Shown here: piece after piece, positions 34,381 through 43,106 of the stretch
Position numbering within the stretch: the stretch's first letter is position 1
How the letters are laid out: every line of letters starts with the position of its first letter
Source: Hyphomicrobiales bacterium
Lineage (GTDB): Bacteria > Pseudomonadota > Alphaproteobacteria > Rhizobiales > Rhizobiaceae
Direction of reading: 5' to 3'
Assembly (NCBI GenBank): GCA_900469345.1
Contig: UBWZ01000018.1
Coordinates: 1-64,000 of the forward strand
DNA: 64,000 nt
Program-made: the position numbers and the translations under genes
Notes under the pieces: generated by a model
The model's database searches: none
Seen by the model: the letters and a program-made list of their open reading frames with translations, nothing else
Told to the model about the DNA's origin: nothing

Positions 34381-37086
34381 ATGCCCGACGACAGCCGCGA
34401 CACCGACAGCAGGCCCTCACCGGATGCACTTCTCGAACACGCCGCCCGCGAGACCCGCGGGCGGTTGAAGATCTTTCTCGGGGCAGCGCCCGGCGTCGGC
34501 AAGACCTACGAGATGCTGATGTCCGGCCGTGCCCGCAAGGCAGATGGCGTCGACGTGGTGATCGGCGTGGTGGAAACCCACGGGCGACCCGAGACCGAGG
34601 CGCTGGTGGAGGGTTTCGAGCTGATTGCGCGGCGCAGGATCGACTACCGCGGTCAGGTGATCGACGAGATGGACCTCGATGCCGTGCTTGCGCGTCGCCC
34701 GACGCTGGTGCTGGTCGACGAACTGGCGCACACCAATGCGATGGGAAGCCGGCACCCGAAGCGTTACATGGATGTGGAGGAGATCCTTGCCCGCGGCATC
34801 CATGTCTATACGACACTCAACATCCAGCATGTCGAAAGCCTCAACGACGTCGTAGCGCAGATCACCCGGGTGCGGGTGCGTGAGACCGTGCCCGATTCCA
34901 TCATCGATCGCGCCGATGACGTGGAAATCATCGACATCACGCCCGACGACCTCATCAAGCGGCTCGAAGACGGCAAGGTCTACATGCCGCAGACGGCGCG
35001 GCGCGCCATCGAAAACTACTTTTCTCCCGGCAACCTGACGGCGCTGCGGGAGCTTGCGCTGCGCCGGACCGCCCAGCGGGTGGACGAGCAGTTGCTCAGC
35101 CACATGCAGTCGCACGCCATTTCTGGACCCTGGGCGGCCGGTGAGCGGCTGCTGGTGTGCGTCGACCACAGCCGAAACGCGCCGAGCCTGGTTCGCTACG
35201 CCCGCCGGCAGGCGGACAGGTTGCGGGCGCCGTGGACGGCGCTGCACCTGGAAACACCGCAGTCGGCCAACCTTTCGGAGGAAGACAAGGACCGGCTGGC
35301 GGAGACGATCCGGCTTGCCGAACAGCTGGGTGCGGAGGCGGTGACGCTGCCGGCGCTCGATGCCGCGCGCGAGATCCTCGCTTTCGCCAATGCCAACAAC
35401 TGCAACCACATCGTGGTCGGCCGTCCGAGCAAGCCGCGCTGGCAGCAACTCTGGCAGGGATCGGTCACCCACGAACTGATCCGCCATGCGGGCGACATCA
35501 GCGTGCATGTCATGTCCGGGGGAGGCGATCCCGACGACACGCGCCGCGGCACGAAAATCGCGACGCGGGCCGCGCCGTTCCGGATCAAGCCCTACCTCAA
35601 GAGCACGGTCTTTGTCGGGCTCGCGGTGGTCGCGGGCTTCGTGCTCGACCAGGCGCTCGACGTGCGCAATCTGGCGCTGGTGTTCCTGATGGCGGTGCTC
35701 ACCGCCGCCGTGCGCGGCGGGCTGGGGCCGGCCCTGTTTGCCTCGGTGCTCGGGGCGCTGTCCTTCAACTTCTTCTTCCTCGATCCGCGCTACACCTTCA
35801 CGGTCCGGGATCCGGAGAGCCTTGTCGCTCTGTTTTTCTATCTGGGCGTGGCGGTGGTCGCCTCCAATCTCACCGCAGCGGTACAGCGCCAGGCAGTCGC
35901 GGCGCGCCAGAGGGCCCGCACGACCGAAGACCTCTATCTGTTTTCCAAGAAGCTTGCCGGCACCGGCACGCTTGACGACGTGCTCTGGGTGACGGCGTTC
36001 CAGATCGCCTCCATGCTCAAGGTCCGGGTCGTCATCCTTCTGCCGGAGGAGGGATCGATCGCGGTCAAGGCGGGCTATCCACCCGATGACAGTCTTGCCG
36101 ACGCCGATATCGCCGCGGCCAGATGGGCCTGGGAGCACAATCGCCCGGCCGGCCGTGCCGCCGATACGCTGCCCGGCGCCAAGCGCCTCTACCTGCCGCT
36201 GCGCACCGCGCGCGAGGCGGTCGGCGTGATCGGCCTCGACAACGACAGGCAGGGTCCGCTGCTGACGCCCGAGCAGCAGCGGCTGTTCGATGCCCTGGCC
36301 GACCAGGCAGCGCTTGCGATCGAGCGGGTGCAACTGGTTTCGGACGTGGACAGGGCAAAGCTTGCCGCGGAAACCGACCGGCTGCGCACCGCGCTTTTGA
36401 CCTCCATTTCCCACGATCTGAAGACGCCGCTTGCGGCGATCATGGGTTCTGCCGACATGCTGAAGGATATCGGCCCCGACCTTCCCGAGGAGGCCCGCAA
36501 GGATCTCCTGTCGACCGTGGTGGAAGAGGCGGAGCGGCTCAACCGCTTCATTGCCAATCTGCTTGACATGACACGTCTCGGCTCGGGCGCCATGCAGCCC
36601 AATTTCACGTTTCACTATGTCGGCGACGTGGTCGGCTCGGCCTTGGCGCGCGCCGCCAAGATCACCGCCCGGCACCGCATCGACGTACGGATCCCGCCCG
36701 ATCTTCCGATGCTGAAGGTCGATCCCGTGCTGTTCGAGCAGGTGCTGTTCAACCTGATCGACAATGCCGCCAAATATGCCGAGGACGAGACGCTGATCGA
36801 TATCCGGTCCTGGCAGAACGGCGAGTCGATTCTGATTTCCGTCATGGACGAGGGTCCCGGCATCCCGCCGCAGGATCTTGAACGCATTTTCGACAGCTTC
36901 TACCGGGTCAAGAAAGGAGACCACGTGCGTGCCGGGACTGGTCTTGGCCTTGCGATCTGCCGCGGTTTCGTGGAAGCCATGGACGGCACGATCCGTGCGG
37001 CCAACCGGGAAGACCGCTCCGGAGCGATTTTTACGATCCGCCTGCCGGTGGCGACCGAACTGCCGGTTCTGGGAGAGGACGAATGA
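34381..37086 (+). CDS. kdpD: KdpD, potassium/osmotic sensor histidine kinase
   Basis: 901 residues from the ATG at 34381. Domains in order: the KdpD N-terminal domain with Walker A FLGAAPGVGKTYE and VDELAHTNAMGSRHPKRY; a USP-like domain near residues 255-375; four closely spaced membrane helices near 400-500; a GAF domain; and HisKA with the phospho-acceptor His in SISHDLKTPLAAIMGS (about residue 677). The ATPase domain ends it with FNLIDNAAKYA and GTGLGLAICRGFV. It phosphorylates KdpE when K+ is low. A 113-base gap separates it from kdpC. Confidence 0.97.
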   Translation: MPDDSRDTDSRPSPDALLEHAARETRGRLKIFLGAAPGVGKTYEMLMSGRARKADGVDVVIGVVETHGRPETEALVEGFELIARRRIDYRGQVIDEMDLDAVLARRPTLVLVDELAHTNAMGSRHPKRYMDVEEILARGIHVYTTLNIQHVESLNDVVAQITRVRVRETVPDSIIDRADDVEIIDITPDDLIKRLEDGKVYMPQTARRAIENYFSPGNLTALRELALRRTAQRVDEQLLSHMQSHAISGPWAAGERLLVCVDHSRNAPSLVRYARRQADRLRAPWTALHLETPQSANLSEEDKDRLAETIRLAEQLGAEAVTLPALDAAREILAFANANNCNHIVVGRPSKPRWQQLWQGSVTHELIRHAGDISVHVMSGGGDPDDTRRGTKIATRAAPFRIKPYLKSTVFVGLAVVAGFVLDQALDVRNLALVFLMAVLTAAVRGGLGPALFASVLGALSFNFFFLDPRYTFTVRDPESLVALFFYLGVAVVASNLTAAVQRQAVAARQRARTTEDLYLFSKKLAGTGTLDDVLWVTAFQIASMLKVRVVILLPEEGSIAVKAGYPPDDSLADADIAAARWAWEHNRPAGRAADTLPGAKRLYLPLRTAREAVGVIGLDNDRQGPLLTPEQQRLFDALADQAALAIERVQLVSDVDRAKLAAETDRLRTALLTSISHDLKTPLAAIMGSADMLKDIGPDLPEEARKDLLSTVVEEAERLNRFIANLLDMTRLGSGAMQPNFTFHYVGDVVGSALARAAKITARHRIDVRIPPDLPMLKVDPVLFEQVLFNLIDNAAKYAEDETLIDIRSWQNGESILISVMDEGPGIPPQDLERIFDSFYRVKKGDHVRAGTGLGLAICRGFVEAMDGTIRAANREDRSGAIFTIRLPVATELPVLGEDE

Positions 37087-37784
37087 CTGGACAAGCCGTA
37101 CGGGTGCTGATCGTCGACGACGAGCCACCCATCCGCAAGCTGTTGCGCGTCGGGCTGACGGCCCAGGATTTTGCCGTCAGCGAAGCGACCAATGCGAGGA
37201 CCGCTATCGAGCGGATGGCAGCCGACAAGCCGGATATCGTCGTTCTCGACCTCGGCCTGCCCGACATGTCGGGTCATGAGCTTCTCGCGCGCTGGCGCGG
37301 CGAGGGGAATGCGCTGCCGATCGTCATCCTCTCCAGCCGGACCGACGAGGCGGGCATCGTCAAGGCGCTCGACATGGGGGCGGACGATTATCTGGCCAAG
37401 CCCTTCGGGATGAACGAACTCGTCGCCCGCCTGCGGGTTGCGCTGCGCCATCGCCTCCAGACCCATGGAGAAAAGCCGATCTTCCAGACAGGCGACCTGG
37501 CCGTCGATCTGGTCAAGCGGATCGTCCGGCTAGGCGGCAAGGAGGTAAAGCTGTCGCCGAAGGAATACGACATCCTCCGGTTGCTCGTTCAACACGCGGG
37601 AAAGGTGCTGACCCACAAATTCTTGCTGGAGAATGTCTGGGACGGCCTGACCGACGTGCAATATCTGCGCGTCTACGTGCGTCAGTTGCGGCAGAAGATC
37701 GAAACGACGCCGGACCAGCCGCGCTACATCCTCACGGAAACGGGGGTCGGCTACCGTCTGGCGGAAGTTTCGCCGAACGCTTGA
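37083..37784 (+). CDS. kdpE: KdpE, OmpR-family response regulator
   Basis: 233 residues, coupled to kdpD by an ATGA overlap. The receiver domain has the acidic pair in IVDDEPPIRKLL, the phosphorylated Asp in VVLDLGLPDMSG (about residue 54), and Lys in DDYLAKPFGMNEL. The winged-helix output domain follows with LSPKEYDILRLLVQHAGKVLTH and YLRVYVRQLRQKIE. It activates the kdp promoter. Confidence 0.97.
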   Translation: MTGQAVRVLIVDDEPPIRKLLRVGLTAQDFAVSEATNARTAIERMAADKPDIVVLDLGLPDMSGHELLARWRGEGNALPIVILSSRTDEAGIVKALDMGADDYLAKPFGMNELVARLRVALRHRLQTHGEKPIFQTGDLAVDLVKRIVRLGGKEVKLSPKEYDILRLLVQHAGKVLTHKFLLENVWDGLTDVQYLRVYVRQLRQKIETTPDQPRYILTETGVGYRLAEVSPNA

Positions 37785-37843
37785 GAAATGCCGGGGCCCG
37801 CATGCTGTGACAATGCGCAAACAAGGGGGTCGGGGGCAGGAGA

Positions 37844-38125
37844 TCAATCGAGCCTGACATGCAGGTTGAGGCGCCGGCGGTGCTGGATCGTCTTGGGCTG
37901 CCGATAGTGTTCGAGGGTCACGCGCCTCAGGCCCAAAGGGCGCAGCTGCGACTGCAACCCTTGCCTGATGCGGGCCGCCTGAAGCTTCACTTCCTGTCGC
38001 CGGCGGAGCTCGGCGCGCTGACGGCTTCTCGCCACGACCATGCGCTGCAGGCCAAAGCCCACCACTCCCAAAAGGGCAATGGCCCCGACCGCCGGCACCG
38101 TCATCAGGACCGACAAGGAAATCAT
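37844..38125 (-). CDS. Hypothetical small membrane protein with a basic tail
   Basis: 93 residues if started at the ATG at 38125. One membrane helix lies at about residues 5-28 (SVLMTVPAVGAIALLGVVGFGLQ), then a strongly basic tail rich in Arg (ARSRQRAELRRRQEVKLQAARIRQ). I do not recognise a family. It is convergent with kdpE and divergent from the secreted unknown protein. The ribosome site is weak, so whether it is a gene at all is uncertain. Confidence 0.45.
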   Translation of the reverse strand: MISLSVLMTVPAVGAIALLGVVGFGLQRMVVARSRQRAELRRRQEVKLQAARIRQGLQSQLRPLGLRRVTLEHYRQPKTIQHRRRLNLHVRLD

Positions 38126-38239
38126 TTTCGAACACCTGACAAAGAGGTTGAGAGAAGCCGGATCGACGATACGCAATCTTGCCGTAGTTTTTGAGGATGT
38201 GCAGAAGGCATAATCGACTCCAGCAAGGGAAATTGCAGT

Positions 38240-39403
38240 ATGTTGTCTTATCGTTCCTTATACCGGAATGGTTGTCGTCCAAGTCTGGCTCATATTGCAA
38301 GCATCCTCATGGGGATCGCGCTTTTAAGCCCGCAGCCGAGCTTTGCCGCGCAGGGCGGATCGGGGCCGATTTCCGATTTCATGACCATGGACGTCTGCCT
38401 GCGCCCCGATGGTTCGGTGGCGCCAGGGGTGATCCCGGGTTCACCCGACTGCAAGAGCCGGCGCGATATCCGGCCCGGCGAGCAGCCTCCATACACGTTG
38501 CAGAATTTTTCCGGCCCGCGGGCTGGCTGCAAAGGTGGCTCGATCATCAAGGTGAACATTCCCGTCACCAAGGGCAAGAACACGCGAATCACCAGCTCGA
38601 CGATCCGCACCTCCTGCGGCACGCCGGCCGCTGCCGATGACGCCGACGATACGAATTCGAACGGCGCGTCGATCCAGTGGTATGACGGCGGTTACGGTTT
38701 CATCATGGGAAGCTACAGCCCGGTTGCGCTTTCGAGTTTCGAATCGAACCTGTGCGCCCAGAACAGCCAGAGTTCGCAGCGATTCTTCCGGGGATGGGTC
38801 ATTGCACCCGCCGCCGTGCCCGCAGCCGGAACGACCGGTCTTGGCGTATTCCCCAGCAAGCTCTATGCCGGAAAGCCCTCCGATATCCCGGGCACGTGCT
38901 CGCCGCGATACAACAAGGGGCTGACGACCTGGGCGGTCAGCGACTTCACATTCAAGTCAAACCGCAAGCTTCTATCGATCGTCTCGAGCCACTATTCGCG
39001 CAGCAGCGAAGACGGCACCGGACCGGGTGAAGCGATGCAGGTCGAGCAGACCTACTGGACCCGCGAATTCGGTCTCTCCCGCTGGGAGAAATGGGCACGG
39101 GAAGAATGGGTGCATCCGCGCTCCAAGCTGCCGGCCGTCGAGCTGGCGCAGAAAATGGCTGCGGCGGGCCGCTGCAGCCGCCCGGGGCTTGGCCCGATGA
39201 CCTACAGCAACGCCATGCAGGTCTCGGCGACGTCCCCGGATGATTCGCTCTATTCGCGGGTCATCACGGATCCGCAGACCGGTGAAAAGCACACCTGGTA
39301 CATGACGCTCTGCGAAGACTATACCAATGCTGCACCGGCCGGCGCTTCTGCCGATTACGTGGCACCCATGCAGAAGCTGGCCGACGACCTCTATTGGCGG
39401 TAA
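38240..39403 (+). CDS. Secreted protein of unknown function, eight cysteines
   Basis: 387 residues. A signal peptide is visible (SLAHIASILMGIALLSPQPSFAAQG). The mature chain has eight Cys at spaced positions (in MDVCLRP, SPDCKS, RAGCKGG, RTSCGT, NLCAQN, GTCSPR, GRCSRP, TLCEDY), an even number that suggests disulfides in the periplasm or outside. Aromatic and Gly-rich strands such as IQWYDGGYGFIMGSY suggest a beta-rich fold. No enzyme motif was seen. It has its own 5' region and lies beside the polysaccharide genes, so a surface role is a guess. Confidence 0.7.
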   Translation: MLSYRSLYRNGCRPSLAHIASILMGIALLSPQPSFAAQGGSGPISDFMTMDVCLRPDGSVAPGVIPGSPDCKSRRDIRPGEQPPYTLQNFSGPRAGCKGGSIIKVNIPVTKGKNTRITSSTIRTSCGTPAAADDADDTNSNGASIQWYDGGYGFIMGSYSPVALSSFESNLCAQNSQSSQRFFRGWVIAPAAVPAAGTTGLGVFPSKLYAGKPSDIPGTCSPRYNKGLTTWAVSDFTFKSNRKLLSIVSSHYSRSSEDGTGPGEAMQVEQTYWTREFGLSRWEKWAREEWVHPRSKLPAVELAQKMAAAGRCSRPGLGPMTYSNAMQVSATSPDDSLYSRVITDPQTGEKHTWYMTLCEDYTNAAPAGASADYVAPMQKLADDLYWR

Positions 39404-39436
39404 CATGCCGGTGGGCGGGCAGCGCGTGCTGCCTGC

Positions 39437-39506
39437 CTCAAGCGCCGCGCGCCGGTGGGCTGCGCGGCGAACTCCCTATGCGGTGAGACACGGACCGGCG
39501 CTTGAG
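39437..39506. repeat. Perfect 11-base inverted repeat framing a structured spacer
   Basis: CTCAAGCGCCG at 39437-39447 matches CGGCGCTTGAG at 39496-39506. A separate GGCAGC-GCGT-GCTGCC hairpin lies just before it at 39418-39433, and further GC-rich pairing is possible inside. It lies between the secreted protein and the first pyruvyltransferase gene, so it may be the terminator of the former or a structured leader of the latter. Confidence 0.55.
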
Positions 39507-39589
39507 CTGGCGTTTCGGATCGCCTAGAGGGAACTAGGTCAACCGGCCTGTCGCCGGTGACAAACGGATCGTTTTCACGAGTGTAACCT

Positions 39590-40720
39590 ATGAAGCAGAA
39601 TTCTCTGGCCCAGTTTGCCCGTGACGGCGGCTATGTGCCCCTGTCCTGGGCAGGATCCACGCTGGCGATGGATTACATCAACATCGGCGACGCGTTGAGC
39701 CCGGTCATGGTCGCGCTGCTGTCCGGCCTGGACGTCCAACGCGTGGCGACCAAGTCGCAGACCCTGCGGATGGCCTGTGTCGGCACGATCGGTCACGGCT
39801 TTGCCGGCGGAGACGTTTACTTCTGGGGCACCGGCGCGTCGCTCTGGTCCAACCCTTCCGCACCCCCCGATCAGTGGAAGCCCTTCGAAATTCAGCCGGG
39901 ATCGAATTTCATCATCGCGGCGACCCGTGGCCCTGTGTCCGAAAGCATCCTGACAGGCGGACCGGAGGGCACCGTGGGCGTCTACGGCGACCCGGTCTGG
40001 CTGCTGCCGCGGTTCTATCGCCCGGCGGTCGAGAAGAAATGGAAGATCGGCGTCATCGTCCATCTGTCCGAGCTATCGGACCGGGACACGGAAGCCCATG
40101 TCAAGTCCGAGCTCCTGCGTTATCGGATCCCCGATGAACTGCGCGACCACGTCCGCATCATCAACACCGTCAGCGCAATCGACATCGGTGGCATCCGCGC
40201 GAAAATCGACGAGATCCTGGCCTGCGAGCGCATCGTCTCCACGAGCCTGCACGGCATGGTGTTTGCTGAAAGCTACGGGATACCCTGCCTGCACTTCCCA
40301 ACCGGCGGTGCCGAAAGGGGGCTCGGGCAACGCGATCTCCTGCAGCCCAATGCACCACTGGATCTTCGGGTGGTCGATCTCTATCGGGGGCTCGGGCAAA
40401 CGCATCTCGATGTCTATACGCAGCCGCGAGACGTCGAGACCGACTGGACGGACCTCATGGACGCGATAGATCGCGCGTGGTTTCCCAAGCAGATGGACGA
40501 GCAGGCGCTGATCGACGCCTTTCCCGTCGACGTGAACCCGCTCGCCGCGCTCGCCGGTCAGACGATCTGGGATCATCCCGTGCTGACCGGGCTCGTTCTG
40601 CAGCACGATACCGTCAAACTCAACAGGCCCGCCAGACAGGTGCATGAGGTCCGCGAGGGCACCTTCAGAAAGATCCTGAAGAGAATCAGCCCTCTTTCTT
40701 CGCAGTCTCGATCAAAGTAA
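39590..40720 (+). CDS. Polysaccharide pyruvyl transferase-family protein (paralog 1)
   Basis: 376 residues. Family marks: NIGDALSPV near residue 31, VGTIGHGFAGGDVYFWGTG, VYGDPVWLLPRF near residue 131, and the strongest block RIVSTSLHGMVFAESYGIPCLHF at about 214-236. Relatives transfer pyruvate from PEP to form ketals on exopolysaccharide sugars (ExoV, PssK type). It is most like the protein starting at 45231. No membrane segment, so it should work at the cytosolic face. Its 3' end overlaps the minus-strand gene by 35 bases. Confidence 0.85.
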   Translation: MKQNSLAQFARDGGYVPLSWAGSTLAMDYINIGDALSPVMVALLSGLDVQRVATKSQTLRMACVGTIGHGFAGGDVYFWGTGASLWSNPSAPPDQWKPFEIQPGSNFIIAATRGPVSESILTGGPEGTVGVYGDPVWLLPRFYRPAVEKKWKIGVIVHLSELSDRDTEAHVKSELLRYRIPDELRDHVRIINTVSAIDIGGIRAKIDEILACERIVSTSLHGMVFAESYGIPCLHFPTGGAERGLGQRDLLQPNAPLDLRVVDLYRGLGQTHLDVYTQPRDVETDWTDLMDAIDRAWFPKQMDEQALIDAFPVDVNPLAALAGQTIWDHPVLTGLVLQHDTVKLNRPARQVHEVREGTFRKILKRISPLSSQSRSK

Positions 40721-41435
40721 GCACCAGCGCCGAGAGAAGCGTCAGCGCCGCGGTCGGTCCGGACTCCGGCTTGGGATCGTCGCCGGCCCAGGTCCCGACC
40801 TTGGCAATCGCCAGATCCTCGAGGTTCTCGCCGTTGTTACCCATGGTCCACCAGCCGTTCGGCAGAATGCGTTCGACAATCAGCGATGCAAGATCGATCG
40901 ATCGCGAGGGCGAGCCGGGGGGCAGGATGTTTTCCGTCGAGGGGTCCTTGTCAAAGACCTTGGCGTAGTAGACGCGCTTGATTGCCTCATCGATCTCGTC
41001 GTTGCCCTCGGACGCCGATTTCAGCTTCTGCCGGACCTGTCGGAGTTCGGCAAGCGTCACGGGCTCGCCGACATTCGCCCTCTCGATCTCCTGGGCGAGA
41101 TGCTCGGGCGTGCCATAGCCACCGGGCAACATGCCGGCCAGTGGCAGGTCGCCCGGAAGCTGTCCCTTACGGATGACGTTGGCGATGCCCTTGACGGCTT
41201 CGCGGAAAATCTCGCGTCGCACATCCGGCAGGGAGGCAGGTTCCTGCTGAAGCGCGGTGCAGAGCCGCAGGATCAGATCCGATGCAGCGGATCCGGGCGC
41301 CTGCTGCGCGAACTGGCGGGCTTGCGCGATCAGGTCCTCGCCCCCGGGGGATGCGTCCTGGTTGGGAGTCTGGTCGATGTCCAATCCCCTTTTCTTGCGG
41401 CCGAGGGCGTCTGGGAGGGTGAATATTCGCTTCAT
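40686..41435 (-). CDS. Hypothetical protein linked to a glycosyltransferase
   Basis: 249 residues; no family recognised. The start is basic (MKRIFTLPDALGRKKRG), the middle is charged and helical with a likely amphipathic stretch around VTLAELRQVRQKLKSASEG, and the end has a hydrophobic run (TAALTLLSALVLTLIETAKK) that could anchor or pack. Its start overlaps the glycosyltransferase stop by four bases, so the two are co-translated, and a partner role in glycan synthesis is inferred. Its last 35 bases overlap the convergent pyruvyltransferase gene. Confidence 0.7.
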   Translation of the reverse strand: MKRIFTLPDALGRKKRGLDIDQTPNQDASPGGEDLIAQARQFAQQAPGSAASDLILRLCTALQQEPASLPDVRREIFREAVKGIANVIRKGQLPGDLPLAGMLPGGYGTPEHLAQEIERANVGEPVTLAELRQVRQKLKSASEGNDEIDEAIKRVYYAKVFDKDPSTENILPPGSPSRSIDLASLIVERILPNGWWTMGNNGENLEDLAIAKVGTWAGDDPKPESGPTAALTLLSALVLTLIETAKKEG

Positions 41436-42760
41436 GCCAGTCGATTATAAAGGTTGGTCAGTCGTTCAGAATACCGCTCGGGCGAGAACAGCTTGGCGCG
41501 CTCCCGGCCAGCGGCCTCGTAGTGGTCTACGACGCCCTGGTCGTTCTGCATAACGCGGATCGCCTGTGCAATCGCGCCGACATCATAGGGGTCGACGAGG
41601 TAGGCGCTGTCGCCGGCGATTTCGGGGTTGGAGCCTTCCTTTCCGGTAATGACCGCCGTTCCGAGCTGCATGGCTTCCAGGATCGGCAGGCCGAAGCCTT
41701 CGTAGAGGGAGGGGAAGACCACGGTCCGCGCGCAGCGGATGACGGATGCCAACAGGTTGAGCGGCAGGTACTCCAGCCTGATGACCTTCTGGGCGCGCGA
41801 TACGGCAGTGATCGAGGGGTCGAGCGGGACGCGGCCACCGGCCTTCTTCTCGCCGCTCGGGACTCCAAGAAGGCGCAGGTCGCTCGCATCCTTCCAGGTC
41901 AACTGGCCAATGATGACCAGTGGGAAGTTGGACTGGCTGGCCAGATAGGCTTCGATGATGCGGCCGACGTTCTTTTTGGGTTCGATGGCGCCGAAGAACA
42001 GGAAGTATTTGTTGGGCTCCAGGCCGAAGATTGATTCGACCTCGCCCGCAACCTCGTCGAACGGTCGGTTGAGGATGATGCTCGGAAGGTTGACCGCCTG
42101 ATAGGTGTTTGTCACCTTCTGCTCCGGCACGTCCAGGAGCTCCATGATGTCGCGCTTGGAGGCTTCCGAGACGGTGACGATGTGATCGGCCTTCTGCGCG
42201 ATATCGCGCACGGTCCGGTAGTATTCCTTCTTGTTGTCGAGCGTCGTGTAGGGCAGTCGCAGCGGCACAAGGTCGTGGATCGTGTAGATGTTTGCCGCCT
42301 GCTTCAGGCGGATCGGAAGCGGATAGGTCCAGTGGGCAATCTGTGCGGGCTTTTCATAGGACGTTTCCAGGAACTTCCCGAACACGCGGAAATGCCAGCG
42401 GGCAATGCTGAAGAGATTGCGATGGTTGAAGATCCGGTCATGCGGCGGAAGCGCGCGCACCGCGGTCTTGGCGATGACCTTGCCGGTGATCGGCACCTGC
42501 CGGACATCGATGCCGAGCGGAGACGTGACCAGTGCCTTGGCGATCTCCGATGTCTTGACCGACTTCGTGCCCGGGTCGAAGAAGTTCACTTCGCTCAGAA
42601 GCGCATGCTTGCCCGTGGACGAGCGCAACCCATAGACCAGATCGATCTTGTGGCCGAGCTTCGAGAGCTCCAGGCTGAGATTGCGGGAATAGGTGGCGAC
42701 ACCCGTTCCGCGTTCCAGAGCCAGGTTGTAGCCGTCGATCATGATGCGCTTGCTTGACAT
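41432..42760 (-). CDS. Glycosyltransferase, GT-B fold, family 4 type
   Basis: 442 residues. The C-terminal donor-binding half has FFGAIEPKKNVGRIIEAY near residue 255 and the E-x7-E block VVFPSLYEGFGLPILEAMQLGTAVITGKEGSNPEIAG near residue 350, typical of retaining family 4 enzymes. The N-terminal half has MIDGYNLALERGTGVATYSRNLSLEL and IYTIHDLVPLRLPYT, like rhizobial and mannosyl transferases. It adds a sugar to a lipid- or glycan-linked acceptor in the cytosol. Confidence 0.9.
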   Translation of the reverse strand: MSSKRIMIDGYNLALERGTGVATYSRNLSLELSKLGHKIDLVYGLRSSTGKHALLSEVNFFDPGTKSVKTSEIAKALVTSPLGIDVRQVPITGKVIAKTAVRALPPHDRIFNHRNLFSIARWHFRVFGKFLETSYEKPAQIAHWTYPLPIRLKQAANIYTIHDLVPLRLPYTTLDNKKEYYRTVRDIAQKADHIVTVSEASKRDIMELLDVPEQKVTNTYQAVNLPSIILNRPFDEVAGEVESIFGLEPNKYFLFFGAIEPKKNVGRIIEAYLASQSNFPLVIIGQLTWKDASDLRLLGVPSGEKKAGGRVPLDPSITAVSRAQKVIRLEYLPLNLLASVIRCARTVVFPSLYEGFGLPILEAMQLGTAVITGKEGSNPEIAGDSAYLVDPYDVGAIAQAIRVMQNDQGVVDHYEAAGRERAKLFSPERYSERLTNLYNRLA

Positions 42761-43106
42761 GAGTTTCCCGTCTGAAATCTTTTACCGGAGCCGCAACGTC
42801 CTGACGCCCGAGTTTGGCATCAGGAAGGCTGGCAAGTTGAACTGGCTCGACGCCGCGGAGTGCTGCGGGCACGCCCGGCAGGTTGACTGGGCATGATACG
42901 GCGCGATCCCGTTGTCGGTGCAATGGCACGCGGCAGTCATAGCAGGGCATTCTCCCGCATCATTCCATCCTGCCTGTCAAAACCGCATCACCCAAGTCGG
43001 TCCTTCATTGAGTGATCATGACGGGATTTGCAACAGGCAAGCATACCCTGAAATGACGCGTGATGCCGCAATCTTGTGGCCGAATGGGCATCGTCGGCGT
43101 GTTGGA
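42761..43106. other. Intergenic region before the glycosyltransferase gene
   Basis: 346 bases between two minus-strand genes. It presumably carries the promoter of the 42760 to 40686 pair. I see no coding frame with a ribosome site, no strong hairpin and no clear repeat. Confidence 0.45.

Noticed and set aside
34417..37128. An open frame of about 900 codons on the strand opposite kdpD
   Set aside because: It mirrors kdpD codon by codon, as happens in GC-rich DNA with strong third-position bias. The translation is low in complexity (rich in Arg, Asp, His, Gln) and shows no domain, while kdpD is complete.
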